NCBI RefSeq assembly: GCF_022012445.1
Contig: NZ_JAKLTS010000005.1
Coordinates: 1-64,000 of the forward strand
DNA length: 64,000 bases
From: Massilia sp. TS11
GTDB lineage: Bacteria; Pseudomonadota; Gammaproteobacteria; Burkholderiales; Burkholderiaceae_D
Reading direction: 5' to 3'
Below, in pieces: positions 1 through 9,268 of the stretch; position 1 is the stretch's first letter; the number at the start of each line of letters is the position of its first letter. A program made the position numbers and the translations under genes. The notes under the pieces were generated by a model that saw nothing but the letters and a program-made list of their open reading frames with translations, was not told where the DNA came from and searched no databases.

Positions 1-30
1 AAAAAAAGGCCCACTCCGGGGAGTGGGCCG
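1..30 (-). terminator. Rho-independent terminator reading leftward
   Basis: A stem GGCCCACTCC/GGAGTGGGCC with a two-base loop is followed, on the minus strand, by seven T. The plus-strand side has no T run, so it terminates leftward transcription. No convincing leftward protein gene lies to its right, so its transcript is unidentified. Positions 31-243 otherwise hold no gene I can support. Confidence 0.75.
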
Positions 31-243
31 AATCTATTTCCTGTTGAGGAGAATAGAGGAGACAGGTTCATAATGCTGCATCGCAAAATGCTTTTCCAAT
101 TGTATTTCGTGATAACAGTCATAGCTAGAACTTATTTCTCTGAGGTAAAAATAACCTAATGGAATGATCGCATCGCAAGCGCTTATGGCGATGAACTTTG
201 GGCGTGCGGTGGCGGTCCAAGTCGATAAAAAGACAGGTTCGCC

Positions 244-2331
244 GTGGCTCATCGTGTCGTCATCATCTCTGCCCACCCTGCAGACGTGCAGGCGCTGGAA
301 CACGCGCTCGGTCAGGCCCGTGATGGCCCCTTCGAGTGTGTGCCGGCCGCCTCATTGGCCGAAGGGCTTGCCGCAGTGGCCAGGCTGCAGCCGGACGCCA
401 TCCTGATCGACCTCGACCTGCCCGACAGCCAGGGCCTGGCTGGCTTCTATCGCCTTTATGCGGCGGCGCGTCATACGCCGATTCTGACGCTGTGCGCCCT
501 CGACAATGAGGATGATGCCACCGCCGCCGTGCAGCACGGCGCCCAGGGCTTCCTCTCCAAGGGCTATTTCGACAGCTACCTGGTGCCCCAGGCGCTGCGC
601 AACATCATTCAGCGCAAGGCGTTTGAAGAGCGGCTCTATCTGGCCCAGGTGCGTGCCGAAATCACGCTCAACTCGATCGGCGACGGCGTCATCTCGACCG
701 ACATGCATGGCCGTGTCGACTATCTGAATATCGCCGCCGAGCAGTTGTCTGGCTGGACGCGCGAGGCCGCGCGCGGGCGCCTGATCAGCGAGGTCCTGCA
801 GCTGGTTGACGCCGACAGCGGCGAAGCGATCAGCAATCCGGTTGCGCATGTGCTGTCGCACGACACCGGGATTGCCTTGCGTGCCGACACCGTTCTCATC
901 AGCCGCACCGGCGCCTGCGCGCCGATCGAGGATTCGGCCGCGCCCATCCACGACCGCGACGGCCAGATCGTCGGGGCGGTGCTGGTGTTTCGCGACATTT
1001 CGCGCACCCTGGCCCTGACGCGCGGGATGCGCCACCTGGCCCAGCATGACTATCTGACCAATCTGCCCAATCGTCTGCTGCTGAACGACCGCATCGAGCA
1101 GGCGATCGCCATGGCGCGGCGCCACGACGCCCATCTGGCCGTCCTCTTTCTCGACCTCGACAAGTTCAAGCACATCAATGACTCGCTCGGCCATGCGGTT
1201 GGCGATAAATTGCTGCGCTCGGTTTCGCAGCGCTTGCTCGCCTGCGTGCGCACCTCGGACACGGTCAGCCGCCAGGGCGGCGATGAATTCGTGATTCTGC
1301 TGGCCGAGGACCGGCGCGTCGAGGACGCGGCGCTGACTGCGGAAAAGATTCTGGCCGCGCTCAACCGCCCCCATTGGATTGGCGGCAATGAATTGAGCGC
1401 TTCCACCAGCATCGGCATCAGCGTCTTCCCGGCCGATGGCGAAGATGCCGGCACCCTGATCAAAAACGCCGACACCGCCATGTACCACGCCAAGGAGCGC
1501 GGCCGCAATAACTACCAGTTCTTCCGCGAGGAAATGAATACCCGGGCGGTCGAGCGCCAGCGCATCGAAGCCGACTTGCGGGGCGCCATCGCGCGCGCCG
1601 AGCTGCAGGTGTTTTATCAGCCCAAGGTCGACTTGCTGACCCGACGCATCACCGGCGTCGAGGCTTTGCTGCGCTGGCAACATCCGCAGTGGGGCCTGCT
1701 GCTGCCCGAGCGCTTTGTGGCCGTGGCCGAGGACTGCGGGCTGATCCTGCCGATCGGCCGCTGGGTGCTGGAGCAGGCCTGCCTGCAGGCGGTACGCTGG
1801 CGCGCGGACGGCTTGCATCCGATCTCAGTGGCCGTCAATGTCTCGGCCCTTGAGTTCCGCAACAAGGACTTCTACGAGCATGTGTGCGACACCATCCGCA
1901 CGACCGGCGTCGATCCGCATTGCCTGCAGCTGGAGCTGACCGAAAGCGTGCTGATGCGCGATGTCGACGCCAGCGCCGCCGTGCTGAGCAAGTTCAAGGC
2001 TTGCGGCGTGCAGATTGCCGTGGACGACTTCGGCACCGGCTATTCAAGCCTCAGCTATTTGAACCAGTTCCCGATCGACGTGCTGAAAATCGACCAGTCG
2101 TTTGTGCATGCGATCAATGCCGGGGCGGAGCGCAATGGCGCCATCGTCAGTGCCGTCATTGGCATGGGCAATAATCTGCACCAGCGCGTTATCGCCGAGG
2201 GGGTGGAAGATCTGGCTCAGCTGGCCTTTTTGCGTGCGCGCCAGTGTCCGGAGGGGCAGGGCTATCTGTTCAGCCGCCCGGTCGATGCGGCTGCCATGCA
2301 GGGCATGCTGCGCACGGGCGTGTGTGCGTGA
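244..2331 (+). CDS. Bifunctional GGDEF-EAL protein with N-terminal receiver-like and PAS domains
   Basis: Predicted cyclic-di-GMP turnover protein of 695 residues with a GTG start; an in-frame TAA at 226-228 excludes an earlier start. The order is a receiver-like domain (about 1-120, acceptor Asp56 in IDLDLPD), PAS (about 135-255), GGDEF (about 265-430) and EAL (about 440-690). The cyclase signature GGDEF is intact at about 345-349 and an RxxD inhibitory site (RTSD) lies five residues before it. The phosphodiesterase domain keeps EALLRW (from 473), the ELTES motif, DDFGTGYSSL and KIDQSF. Both activities therefore look possible; which dominates cannot be told. No transmembrane segment is visible, so it is probably cytoplasmic. 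No partner kinase is adjacent. Confidence 0.93.
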   Translation: MAHRVVIISAHPADVQALEHALGQARDGPFECVPAASLAEGLAAVARLQPDAILIDLDLPDSQGLAGFYRLYAAARHTPILTLCALDNEDDATAAVQHGAQGFLSKGYFDSYLVPQALRNIIQRKAFEERLYLAQVRAEITLNSIGDGVISTDMHGRVDYLNIAAEQLSGWTREAARGRLISEVLQLVDADSGEAISNPVAHVLSHDTGIALRADTVLISRTGACAPIEDSAAPIHDRDGQIVGAVLVFRDISRTLALTRGMRHLAQHDYLTNLPNRLLLNDRIEQAIAMARRHDAHLAVLFLDLDKFKHINDSLGHAVGDKLLRSVSQRLLACVRTSDTVSRQGGDEFVILLAEDRRVEDAALTAEKILAALNRPHWIGGNELSASTSIGISVFPADGEDAGTLIKNADTAMYHAKERGRNNYQFFREEMNTRAVERQRIEADLRGAIARAELQVFYQPKVDLLTRRITGVEALLRWQHPQWGLLLPERFVAVAEDCGLILPIGRWVLEQACLQAVRWRADGLHPISVAVNVSALEFRNKDFYEHVCDTIRTTGVDPHCLQLELTESVLMRDVDASAAVLSKFKACGVQIAVDDFGTGYSSLSYLNQFPIDVLKIDQSFVHAINAGAERNGAIVSAVIGMGNNLHQRVIAEGVEDLAQLAFLRARQCPEGQGYLFSRPVDAAAMQGMLRTGVCA

Positions 2332-2340
2332 GGGGAGGTA

Positions 2341-2375
2341 AAAAGACAAAGGGCCTAGGATTTCTCCTAAGCCCT
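2341..2375 (-). terminator. Terminator of the tRNA-Arg transcript
   Basis: Arms 2351-2360 and 2365-2374 form a ten-base stem (GGGCTTAGGA/TCCTAGGCCC on the minus strand, one G-T type mismatch) with a GAAA loop. It is followed on the minus strand by TTTGTCTTTT. It lies 20 bases past the tRNA 3' end and between convergent transcripts. Confidence 0.8.
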
Positions 2376-2393
2376 TCATCCTACTACTGAATT

Positions 2394-2470
2394 TGGCGCG
2401 GCTGGCAGGAATCGAACCCACGACCCCTTGGTTCGTAGCCAAGTACTCTATCCAGCTGAGCTACAGCCGC
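2394..2470 (-). tRNA. tRNA-Arg (anticodon ACG)
   Basis: The minus strand folds into a 77-base cloverleaf. The acceptor stem is GCGGCTG/CAGCCGC with discriminator G and an encoded CCA. The D arm is GCTC..GAGT, the anticodon stem CTTGG/CCAAG around loop CTACGAA (anticodon ACG), and the T arm carries TTCGATT. It would read CGN arginine codons after A34-to-inosine editing. Confidence 0.97.
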
Positions 2471-2479
2471 TTAAGCAAC

Positions 2480-2508
2480 ATTATAGCATCTTTATTTCAT
2501 TTTCGGAA
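2480..2508 (-). promoter_or_regulatory. Promoter of tRNA-Arg
   Basis: On the minus strand a perfect TATAAT (2485-2480) sits nine bases before the tRNA 5' end. A weak -35 TTCCGA (2508-2503) lies 17 bases further upstream. Confidence 0.6.
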
Positions 2509-2743
2509 GAGCGATTTAAAAAATCTTTTTTCGCTCACCAAAAGCGCGATGCTTTTGATCAGGCAAACACGATGTTCTGTCTTTGCTTGTCTTCGTCGAT
2601 GTGCAGCAACGAAGAAGCAAGATTATAGGGGTGCTGTCAGATTTTGTCTAGTGCTTTCCAAAAGTTTTTGCTGGGTTCGGTGAAAGGCCCCTGTAAGGGA
2701 TTTCCGGTGGTAAATTTGTCGCACGACTATCCACCTCTACATA

Positions 2744-5700
2744 ATGCGCTGGCTTCGCTCCCTGTGCGTGCTGTGTTTTGTCTTGCTTGGCTGCTGGAGC
2801 CAGGCCGCGACGCCGCCGTCGCGCAGTCTGCGCTTCGAGCGCATGGGCGTGGAGCAGGGCCTTGCGCAGGAGTCGGTGCTGACGGTGCTGCAGGACCGTC
2901 AGGGCTTCATGTGGTTCGGTACCCAGGCTGGTTTGACCATGGCCGATGGCTACCAGACGACGATCTTCAAGAACGATCCTTCCGATCCGGCCAGCCTGGT
3001 CGACAATTATGTGCTCGCCTCCTATGAAGATGGGCAGGGGCGCCTGTGGTTCGGCACCAAGGGCGGTCTGGTGGTCTATCTGCCGGCGACGCGCAAATTT
3101 CAGCGTTTTCTGCCCGACGCCGACGCCGCCGGCGTGCGTCCCAACCGGACCGTCAGCGCGATCACCGGCGATGGCGCCGGCGGTCTGTGGCTGGCCAGCG
3201 GCGATGGACTCAAACACCTGGACCCGGCCAGCGGCAAGTTCACCAGCCTGCGTCACGAGTCGGCGGATGCGCAGAGTCTCAGCGATGACCGGGTGAATGC
3301 GCTGCTGCGCACGGCCGAGGGCGATCTGTGGGTGGGCACGGCCAGCGGGCTCGATTGGCTGCCCAAGGGCGCACAGCGCTTCCGCCATATCGACATCGAA
3401 CAGGCGGCAACCGGCGGCAAGCAGACGGCCGTGCAGTCGCTGGCCCTGCTGGGCGGTGCAGCGCCGGTGCTGTGGGTCGGCACCAGCGCCGGACTGCAGG
3501 CGTTCGCCCTCAAGCCGCACGGTCCCCAGCGCCAGGGCGCCACCCAGCTGCCCGGCCAGCGCATTCTGAGTCTGCTGCACGACCGCGAGCAGCGCCTCTG
3601 GATCGGCACCGACAATCAGGGCCTGTTCTGGCGCCATCCCGAGAGCGGGGCCCTGATCAACTACCGCAATCAGCCGCTCGACCTGCATGCTCTGTCGGAC
3701 AATCAGATCAGCGCCATCTATCAGGACCGCACCGGCACGCTCTGGGTCGGCACCTGGTATGCGGGCGTGAACCGGGTCGATCTGGCCAGCGGCGGCTTTG
3801 AGCGCGTGAGCTTCCGCGCCGGCGAGAGCGGCGGCCTCAGTAACAGCAAGGTCAAAGCCGTGGCCGACGCGGGCGCGGGCAAGCTGTGGCTGGCCACCTC
3901 GGGCGGCGGCTTGAATCGCTACGATCCGGCCAGCGGCACATCCGAGGTCTGGCGCGCAGCGCCGGGCAAGGCCGGGGCGCTGCAGGACGATCTTCTGACG
4001 ACAGTGGAGCCGGGCGCGCACGGCAGCCTGTGGGTCGGTTCCCAGACCGGGCTGGCGCGCTTTGATCCGGCGCGCGCCAGCTTTACGATGGTGCCGCTGT
4101 CTTCCGACCCCAACGCCAACTATATACAGCGGGTCTATCACGACCGCGCCGGCTACGTGTGGGTGGTCACGCGCGGCGGCCTGCACCAGCTGGACGCGGA
4201 CGGGCACATGGTGAAGACCTGGCGCCACGATCCGCGCGACCCCTCCAGCCTGGGCGACAACTGGGGCTTCTTCGCGCTCGAAGACCGCGAGGGCAATTTC
4301 TGGATCGGCACCGACAATGGCCTGGACCGCATGGACCGCGCCGGCGGCCGCTTCCGCCATTACCGCCACGACCCGGCCAATCCGGCCTCGCTCAGTCATA
4401 GCCGCGTGCACTGGATGCTGCAGGCGCGCGATGGCACGCTGTGGGCCGGTACGGCCGGTGGCCTGAACCGGGTCAGTATCGACGCCCAGGGGGAGGTGCG
4501 CTTTCAGCACTACTCGCTCAGTAACGGCAGCATGTCGGACCCGATCGGCGCGGTGCTCGAGGATTCGTCGGGCCAGCTGTGGATCTCGACCACCGCGGGC
4601 CTCGTGCGCTTCGATCCGCGCAGCGGGCGCTTCAAGCAGTACACCTCGCGCGATGGCCTGATCGATGGCTCCTTCTTTGTCGGCTCTGGCTTCGCGGGTA
4701 ATGACGGCAGCCTGTATTTTGGCGGGTTGAATGGCCTGCTGATGTTCCGGCCTGGCGCCATCCACGATAATCCGCATCCGCCGGCGGTGGCGATCACCGA
4801 TTTTCTGGTGTCGAACCATTCGATCCGCAATGTGCCGCCGCTGGGCGGCGAGCTGCTGTCCACGCCGATCGCGGAGACGCGCGAGATCGCGCTGTCGTAT
4901 CTGAACTCGGTGTTCTCGTTCGAGTTCGCCGCCCTGCATTTCGCCGACCCGGCGCGCAATCGCTACGCCTATCAGCTCGAAGGCTTTGACCGCGAATGGG
5001 TCACCACCGACGCCAGCAAGCGCTTCGCCACCTACACCAATCTTGACCCGGGCCGCTACGTGTTCCGCGTGCGCGCCGCCAACAAGGACGGGGTCTGGAA
5101 TGAAACCGGGGCGCGCCTGGAGGTGGTGATCCTGCCGCCGTTCTGGCGCACCTGGTGGTTCCGCCTGATGCTGGTGGCGCTGGTGCTGGGCAGCGCCTAC
5201 GTGATCTACCGGCTGCGCGTGCGTGCGCTGCTGGCGCAGCAGCACCGGCTGGAGGAGGAAGTCGGCGCCCGCACCGAGGAGCTGGTACGCCAGAACGCCA
5301 GCGTGGAGCGGCAAAAGGCCCATATCGAGCAGGCGCACCGCAATATCTCGCTGCTGTCCGAGATCGGCCGCACGCTGACGGCCAAACTCGATTACGAGCA
5401 GATCATGCTGATCCTGTACGACCGCGTGAACGCGCTGATGGACGCGCATGTCTTCGGGATCGGCTTCTACCGCCCCGAGCTGGAACTGATCGAATACCCG
5501 TTTGCCATCGAGATGGGCAAGCGCTATGCGCCCTACACGCGTTCGATGCGCGAGCCGAACCAGCTCGGCGTGTGGTGCATCACGCATAACCGCGAAGTCT
5601 TCATCAATAACCTCGATGCCGACTACAAGCAGTACATCGACCACCTTGACTACACCTCCAGCCCGGAGGACATGGGCACGCTCGACGACGGCACGCTGCC

Positions 5701-6667
5701 GACGGTGCCGCATTCGATGCTGTATGTGCCGATCGTGGTGGGCGAGCGGGTGCTGGGCGTGATCTCGGTGCACAGCTACCGCGAGAATGCCTACCAGGGC
5801 GTGCACCTGGATATGCTGCGCACGCTCGCCTCGTATGTCGGCGTCGCCTTTGATAACGCCGACGCCTACCGCCAGCTGAAGGACACCCAGCAGCAGCTGG
5901 TGGCGCAGGAGAAGATGGCGGCCCTCGGCTCGCTGGTGGCTGGCGTCGCGCACGAACTGAATACGCCGATCGGCAATAGCCTGCTGATGGCCAGCACCCT
6001 GCAGGAGCGCACCACCAGCGTGGGACGCCTGATGGAGGCCGGCACGATCAAGCGCTCGGACCTGAGCGGCTTTATCGCCGCGGCGCAGGAGGCGACGACC
6101 CTGATCATGCGCAGTCTGCGCAGTGCGGCTGATCTGGTCAACAGCTTCAAACAGGTGGCCGTCGACCAGGCCAGCGCCCAGCGCCGCAAATTCAATCTGG
6201 CCCAGACCTGCGGCGAGATCGCGGCCACCATGGCCAATGCGGTGCGCAAGGCGGGCCACAGCCTGACGCTCGACATCCCGGAACGCATCGAGATGGAGAG
6301 CTATCCGGGGCCGCTCGGCCAGGTCATCATCAACCTGATTAACAACGCCCTGCTGCACGCCTTCGATGAGCGCAAGGGCGGGCATATCCAGCTGAGCGCC
6401 AGCCAGCCGAGTCCCGAGCGGGTACTGATCGTATTCAGCGATGACGGCTGCGGCATCCCGCGCCAGCATCTGGCACGCATCTTCGATCCCTTCTTCACCA
6501 CCAAGATGGGGCAGGGCGGCAGCGGCCTGGGTTTGAACATCACCTATAACATCGTCACCGGTCTGCTGGGCGGCTCGATCCGGGTCGAGAGTGCGGTCGG
6601 CAGCGGCACCAGCTTCTTCCTCGATATCGCGCTGCAGGCGCCGGTCCAGAGCGCACCGGAGGCCTGA
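2744..6667 (+). CDS. Two-component sensor histidine kinase with double beta-propeller input domain
   Basis: A 1307-residue transmembrane sensor. After a signal peptide (about 1-22; the LLGC sequence could also be a lipobox) come 14 propeller blades of the W-x-G-T-x-x-G-L type (about 45-660), that is two seven-bladed Reg_prop propellers. A Y_Y_Y domain follows (about 720-805), then one membrane segment (about 808-828), a coiled coil, a GAF-like region (about 880-1050), HisKA with HELNTP (His1070) and a HATPase domain with DDGCGI and GSGLGL motifs. Unlike classical hybrid two-component proteins of this family it lacks a receiver and AraC domain. The propellers should sit in the periplasm and sense a ligand, often a glycan in this family. 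The kinase core closely resembles that of the gene at 26245. No good ribosome site precedes the start. Confidence 0.9.
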   Translation: MRWLRSLCVLCFVLLGCWSQAATPPSRSLRFERMGVEQGLAQESVLTVLQDRQGFMWFGTQAGLTMADGYQTTIFKNDPSDPASLVDNYVLASYEDGQGRLWFGTKGGLVVYLPATRKFQRFLPDADAAGVRPNRTVSAITGDGAGGLWLASGDGLKHLDPASGKFTSLRHESADAQSLSDDRVNALLRTAEGDLWVGTASGLDWLPKGAQRFRHIDIEQAATGGKQTAVQSLALLGGAAPVLWVGTSAGLQAFALKPHGPQRQGATQLPGQRILSLLHDREQRLWIGTDNQGLFWRHPESGALINYRNQPLDLHALSDNQISAIYQDRTGTLWVGTWYAGVNRVDLASGGFERVSFRAGESGGLSNSKVKAVADAGAGKLWLATSGGGLNRYDPASGTSEVWRAAPGKAGALQDDLLTTVEPGAHGSLWVGSQTGLARFDPARASFTMVPLSSDPNANYIQRVYHDRAGYVWVVTRGGLHQLDADGHMVKTWRHDPRDPSSLGDNWGFFALEDREGNFWIGTDNGLDRMDRAGGRFRHYRHDPANPASLSHSRVHWMLQARDGTLWAGTAGGLNRVSIDAQGEVRFQHYSLSNGSMSDPIGAVLEDSSGQLWISTTAGLVRFDPRSGRFKQYTSRDGLIDGSFFVGSGFAGNDGSLYFGGLNGLLMFRPGAIHDNPHPPAVAITDFLVSNHSIRNVPPLGGELLSTPIAETREIALSYLNSVFSFEFAALHFADPARNRYAYQLEGFDREWVTTDASKRFATYTNLDPGRYVFRVRAANKDGVWNETGARLEVVILPPFWRTWWFRLMLVALVLGSAYVIYRLRVRALLAQQHRLEEEVGARTEELVRQNASVERQKAHIEQAHRNISLLSEIGRTLTAKLDYEQIMLILYDRVNALMDAHVFGIGFYRPELELIEYPFAIEMGKRYAPYTRSMREPNQLGVWCITHNREVFINNLDADYKQYIDHLDYTSSPEDMGTLDDGTLPTVPHSMLYVPIVVGERVLGVISVHSYRENAYQGVHLDMLRTLASYVGVAFDNADAYRQLKDTQQQLVAQEKMAALGSLVAGVAHELNTPIGNSLLMASTLQERTTSVGRLMEAGTIKRSDLSGFIAAAQEATTLIMRSLRSAADLVNSFKQVAVDQASAQRRKFNLAQTCGEIAATMANAVRKAGHSLTLDIPERIEMESYPGPLGQVIINLINNALLHAFDERKGGHIQLSASQPSPERVLIVFSDDGCGIPRQHLARIFDPFFTTKMGQGGSGLGLNITYNIVTGLLGGSIRVESAVGSGTSFFLDIALQAPVQSAPEA

Positions 6668-6716
6668 TCGCGCAGGCCGCAAACGCGCTACAATCGCGGC
6701 TTCAACGCGATTGACC

Positions 6717-7244
6717 ATGTCCGCTCAACTGCCCATCTCACTGCGTACCGAATGTCCGCCAGGCGCCTGCACCTGCGAGCGCGCGCGCCTGTTCGACGAT
6801 CCGCAGGCCGACACGCGCGTGCTGCGTCTGACCCAGGCGGAGGAGAAGAAGCTGGTGGCGCGCATCGAAACTATCGGCACGCTCGAGGATCTGCGCCGCA
6901 TCACGGAGCGCATGGACAGCCTGCTCGGCATCCGCCTGCACATCCTGCCGTCGGTGCGCGGGGTGCGCACGGTGCTGGGCTTTCGCATCTATCTCGACAA
7001 GCGCCCCGGCCTGTGCCGCAAGACCCACAAGGCGATTCCGGCGGCCGTGCGGCGCTGCCTGCGGCGGCACCCGCAAATCGTCTATGACCTGCTCAACTCC
7101 CTCGACCTGCTACAGTCGATTGAGGGGACGCCCGGCGGCGAAGGCTTCTATGTTCTCGATGAGGATGTCGGCGAGCCGCTGCATGGACCCGGCGCTGGCC
7201 CAGGCGTTGTGGGGCGTGAGGATGAAGTTCGGCTGATCGATTGA
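6717..7244 (+). CDS. Unknown basic protein with a C-terminal tail antisense to the next gene
   Basis: A 175-residue protein I do not recognise. Residues 1-130 are rich in Arg/Leu and predicted helical, with several Cys near the N-terminus (CPPGACTCE). There is no signal peptide or membrane segment. A TACAAT box at 6689-6694 lies shortly upstream of the ATG. The last 44 codons (from 7110) run antisense through the end of the convergent dehydrogenase gene and turn into low-complexity Gly/Pro sequence. This suggests that the original stop was lost or that the true product ends near 7110. Confidence 0.6.
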   Translation: MSAQLPISLRTECPPGACTCERARLFDDPQADTRVLRLTQAEEKKLVARIETIGTLEDLRRITERMDSLLGIRLHILPSVRGVRTVLGFRIYLDKRPGLCRKTHKAIPAAVRRCLRRHPQIVYDLLNSLDLLQSIEGTPGGEGFYVLDEDVGEPLHGPGAGPGVVGREDEVRLID

Positions 7245-8048
7245 GAGCAGCGGCTGGCTGTCCGTGGGCGGCTCCTGGCTCAGCACATCGAAGCCGGCGC
7301 CGCCGATGCGCCCGGCCCGCAGGGCCTCGGCCAGGGCCTGCTCGTCCACCAGGCCGCCGCGCGCGGTATTAATCAGCAGGGAGTCCGGCTTCATCCAGCC
7401 CAATTCGCGCGCGCCGATCAGGTGGCGCGTGGCTGCCGACAGCGGCAGGTGCAGGCTCACCACGTCGGCGCTGCGCAGCAGGCTCTCCAGATCCAGATTG
7501 GTTTCATCCGGCACCGGGCGGCGGCTGTGCACGACCACTTCCATCCCAAACGCGCGCGCCAGCCGCGCGACCGACTGACCAAGCACGCCGTAGCCGATGA
7601 TGCCCAGGCGGCTGCCGGCCAGGTCGCGCAGCGGGCGGTCGAACAGGCAGAAGGCGGGCGCCTGCTGCCAGCGCCCGGCGCGTACATCCGCGTGGTAGGC
7701 CAGCAGCTGGCGGCGCAGGGCCAGCATCAGCATGAATACGTGTTCGGGCACGGCCGCCTGCGAGTAATTGCGCACGTTGGCCACGGCGATGCCGCGCGCG
7801 CGGCAGGCATCGAGGTCGATGATGTCGGTGCCGGTGGCCGCCACCGCGATCATGCGCAGCTGCGGCAGCTGGTCGAGCTGGGCCGCGTTCAGGCGCACCT
7901 TATTAGTGACGGCGATGCTGGCGCCGGCCAGCCGTTCGACTACCTGATCGGGCGTACTGTAGTCGTAATCGGTCCAGCGGTGGGCGAAGCCGGGGGCGCG
8001 CAGCTGGGCGATCAGGGTGGCGCGGTCAAGAAAAACGATGTCGTGCAT
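7110..8048 (-). CDS. D-2-hydroxyacid dehydrogenase (glycerate dehydrogenase/hydroxypyruvate reductase-like)
   Basis: A 312-residue NAD(P)-dependent oxidoreductase of the D-isomer-specific 2-hydroxyacid dehydrogenase family. It shows the Rossmann motif GYGVLG, the substrate Arg in NTARGGLVDE, the catalytic Glu in DVLSQEPP and the catalytic His in TPHNAW. I chose the ATG at 8048 because GGAG lies six bases before it. An alternative ATG at 8060 overlaps the upstream LysR stop as TGATG. It follows the LysR gene as a two-gene unit, so that regulator probably controls it. The substrate is not determinable from sequence. Confidence 0.9.
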   Translation of the reverse strand: MHDIVFLDRATLIAQLRAPGFAHRWTDYDYSTPDQVVERLAGASIAVTNKVRLNAAQLDQLPQLRMIAVAATGTDIIDLDACRARGIAVANVRNYSQAAVPEHVFMLMLALRRQLLAYHADVRAGRWQQAPAFCLFDRPLRDLAGSRLGIIGYGVLGQSVARLARAFGMEVVVHSRRPVPDETNLDLESLLRSADVVSLHLPLSAATRHLIGARELGWMKPDSLLINTARGGLVDEQALAEALRAGRIGGAGFDVLSQEPPTDSQPLLSIDQPNFILTPHNAWASAGSMQRLADILIENIEAFAAGRPLNRL

Positions 8049-8059
8049 GCGGTGCTCCA

Positions 8060-8971
8060 TCAGGTCGGACGCAGATCGGGGTGGGCGGCAAACAGGTCGG
8101 CCACCCATTCGACAAACACGCGCACCTTGACCGACAGGTGGCGGTTCTGCGGGTAGACCACCTGCACCGGACGGGCGCCGACCTCCCATTCCGGCAGCAG
8201 GCGTTCGAGCTGGCCGGCGCGGATCAGGGGCAGGGCGGAGAAACTGGCCAGGCGCACCACGCCCAGGCCTTCCAGCCCGGCGCGCAGGTAGGCCACCGAG
8301 TCGTTCACGGCCAGATTCCAGGGCGTGTTCAGGGCGATGCGCTGGTCGCCGCGCGCGAACTCCCAATCATAGACCTTGCCGGTGCGGTGGGAAAAATAGT
8401 GGATGCAGCGGTGTGCGGCCAGATCCTGCGGTTGGGCCGGGCGGCCGTGCCGGGCGAGATAGGCCGGCGCGGCGGCGACCACAAACTGCAGCACCCCGAT
8501 GCGGCGCGCAATCAGGCTGGAGTCGGCCAGCTCGCCGGCGCGCAGCGCGCAGTCGACGTTTTCCTCGATCAGATCGACCGGCCGGTCGCTGCAGCCCAAT
8601 TCGAGCGTGATATCGGGATAGCGTGCGAAGAAGTCGGGCAGGGCCGGGATCAACAGGTGGTTGCCGATGCCGGTCGAAACGTCGACGCGCAGCCGGCCGC
8701 TCGGGCTGGCGCGGGTGCGCGACAAGGATTCCTCGGCGTCGCGCACATCGGACAGGATGCGCACGCAGCGTTCGTAATAGGCGGCGCCATCGGCGGTCAG
8801 GCTCAGGCGTCTTGTGGTGCGGTGCAGCAGCCTGACCCGCAAGCCTTGCTCCAGCTGTTGCAGCAGACTCGATACCGTCGCCTTGGGCAACTGCAGCTGG
8901 TCGGCCGCGCGCGAAAAGCTGCCGGCATCGACGACCTGGACAAACACTTCCATTGCCTGCAGTTTATTCAT
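8060..8971 (-). CDS. LysR-family transcriptional regulator
   Basis: 303 residues, normal LysR length. The winged helix-turn-helix is at about 1-60 (GSFSRAADQLQLPKATVS) and the effector-binding domain spans about 90-295. It is divergent from the secreted peptide/hydrolase pair across an AT-rich gap (8972-9076) and reads into the hydroxyacid dehydrogenase. It probably controls one or both flanking units. No other function is evident. Confidence 0.92.
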   Translation of the reverse strand: MNKLQAMEVFVQVVDAGSFSRAADQLQLPKATVSSLLQQLEQGLRVRLLHRTTRRLSLTADGAAYYERCVRILSDVRDAEESLSRTRASPSGRLRVDVSTGIGNHLLIPALPDFFARYPDITLELGCSDRPVDLIEENVDCALRAGELADSSLIARRIGVLQFVVAAAPAYLARHGRPAQPQDLAAHRCIHYFSHRTGKVYDWEFARGDQRIALNTPWNLAVNDSVAYLRAGLEGLGVVRLASFSALPLIRAGQLERLLPEWEVGARPVQVVYPQNRHLSVKVRVFVEWVADLFAAHPDLRPT

Positions 8972-9076
8972 GGTAGCCTGTATTATCCAAAAATCTGAAC
9001 AATGATTTCCAAATTATGCGCTTTATCTTTGATTTCATCAATATTACAGTGTGAACCATCGATTAAGGAGGCAATC

Positions 9077-9268
9077 ATGCGTACGAAACACATCACGCTT
9101 GCGCTGGCCACCCTGGCCCTGAGCCTGGTGGCATTCGCGGGCATGGCCAATACCGACCAATTCGCTCGCGCTGCCGTGGCGGAAGCCGCTGGCCGCGATG
9201 CCCTGGTGCTGCAGGTGTTCGGTGGTGCCGATGCTGCATCGCAGCAGCTGTGCCAGGTCGAGCAGTAA
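9077..9268 (+). CDS. Small secreted protein of unknown function
   Basis: A 63-residue protein. It has a strong ribosome site (AAGGAGG six bases before the ATG) and a clear signal peptide (KHITLALATLALSLVAFAG), leaving a mature peptide of about 40 residues that contains one Cys near the end. Its TAA overlaps the ATG of the next gene (TAATG at 9266-9270), so the two are probably translationally coupled. I do not recognise the family. The promoter lies in the gap shared with the LysR gene. Confidence 0.7.
   Translation: MRTKHITLALATLALSLVAFAGMANTDQFARAAVAEAAGRDALVLQVFGGADAASQQLCQVEQ

Noticed and set aside
34..303. An 89-codon minus-strand frame over the start of the GGDEF-EAL gene
   Set aside because: No ribosome site, it overlaps a confident gene and has no recognisable feature; only a possible short RNA is kept as a finding.
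2648..6718. A 1356-codon open frame antisense to the propeller sensor kinase
   Set aside because: GC-rich codon use opens the opposite strand; the product has biased composition and no domain, while the sense frame carries all kinase motifs.
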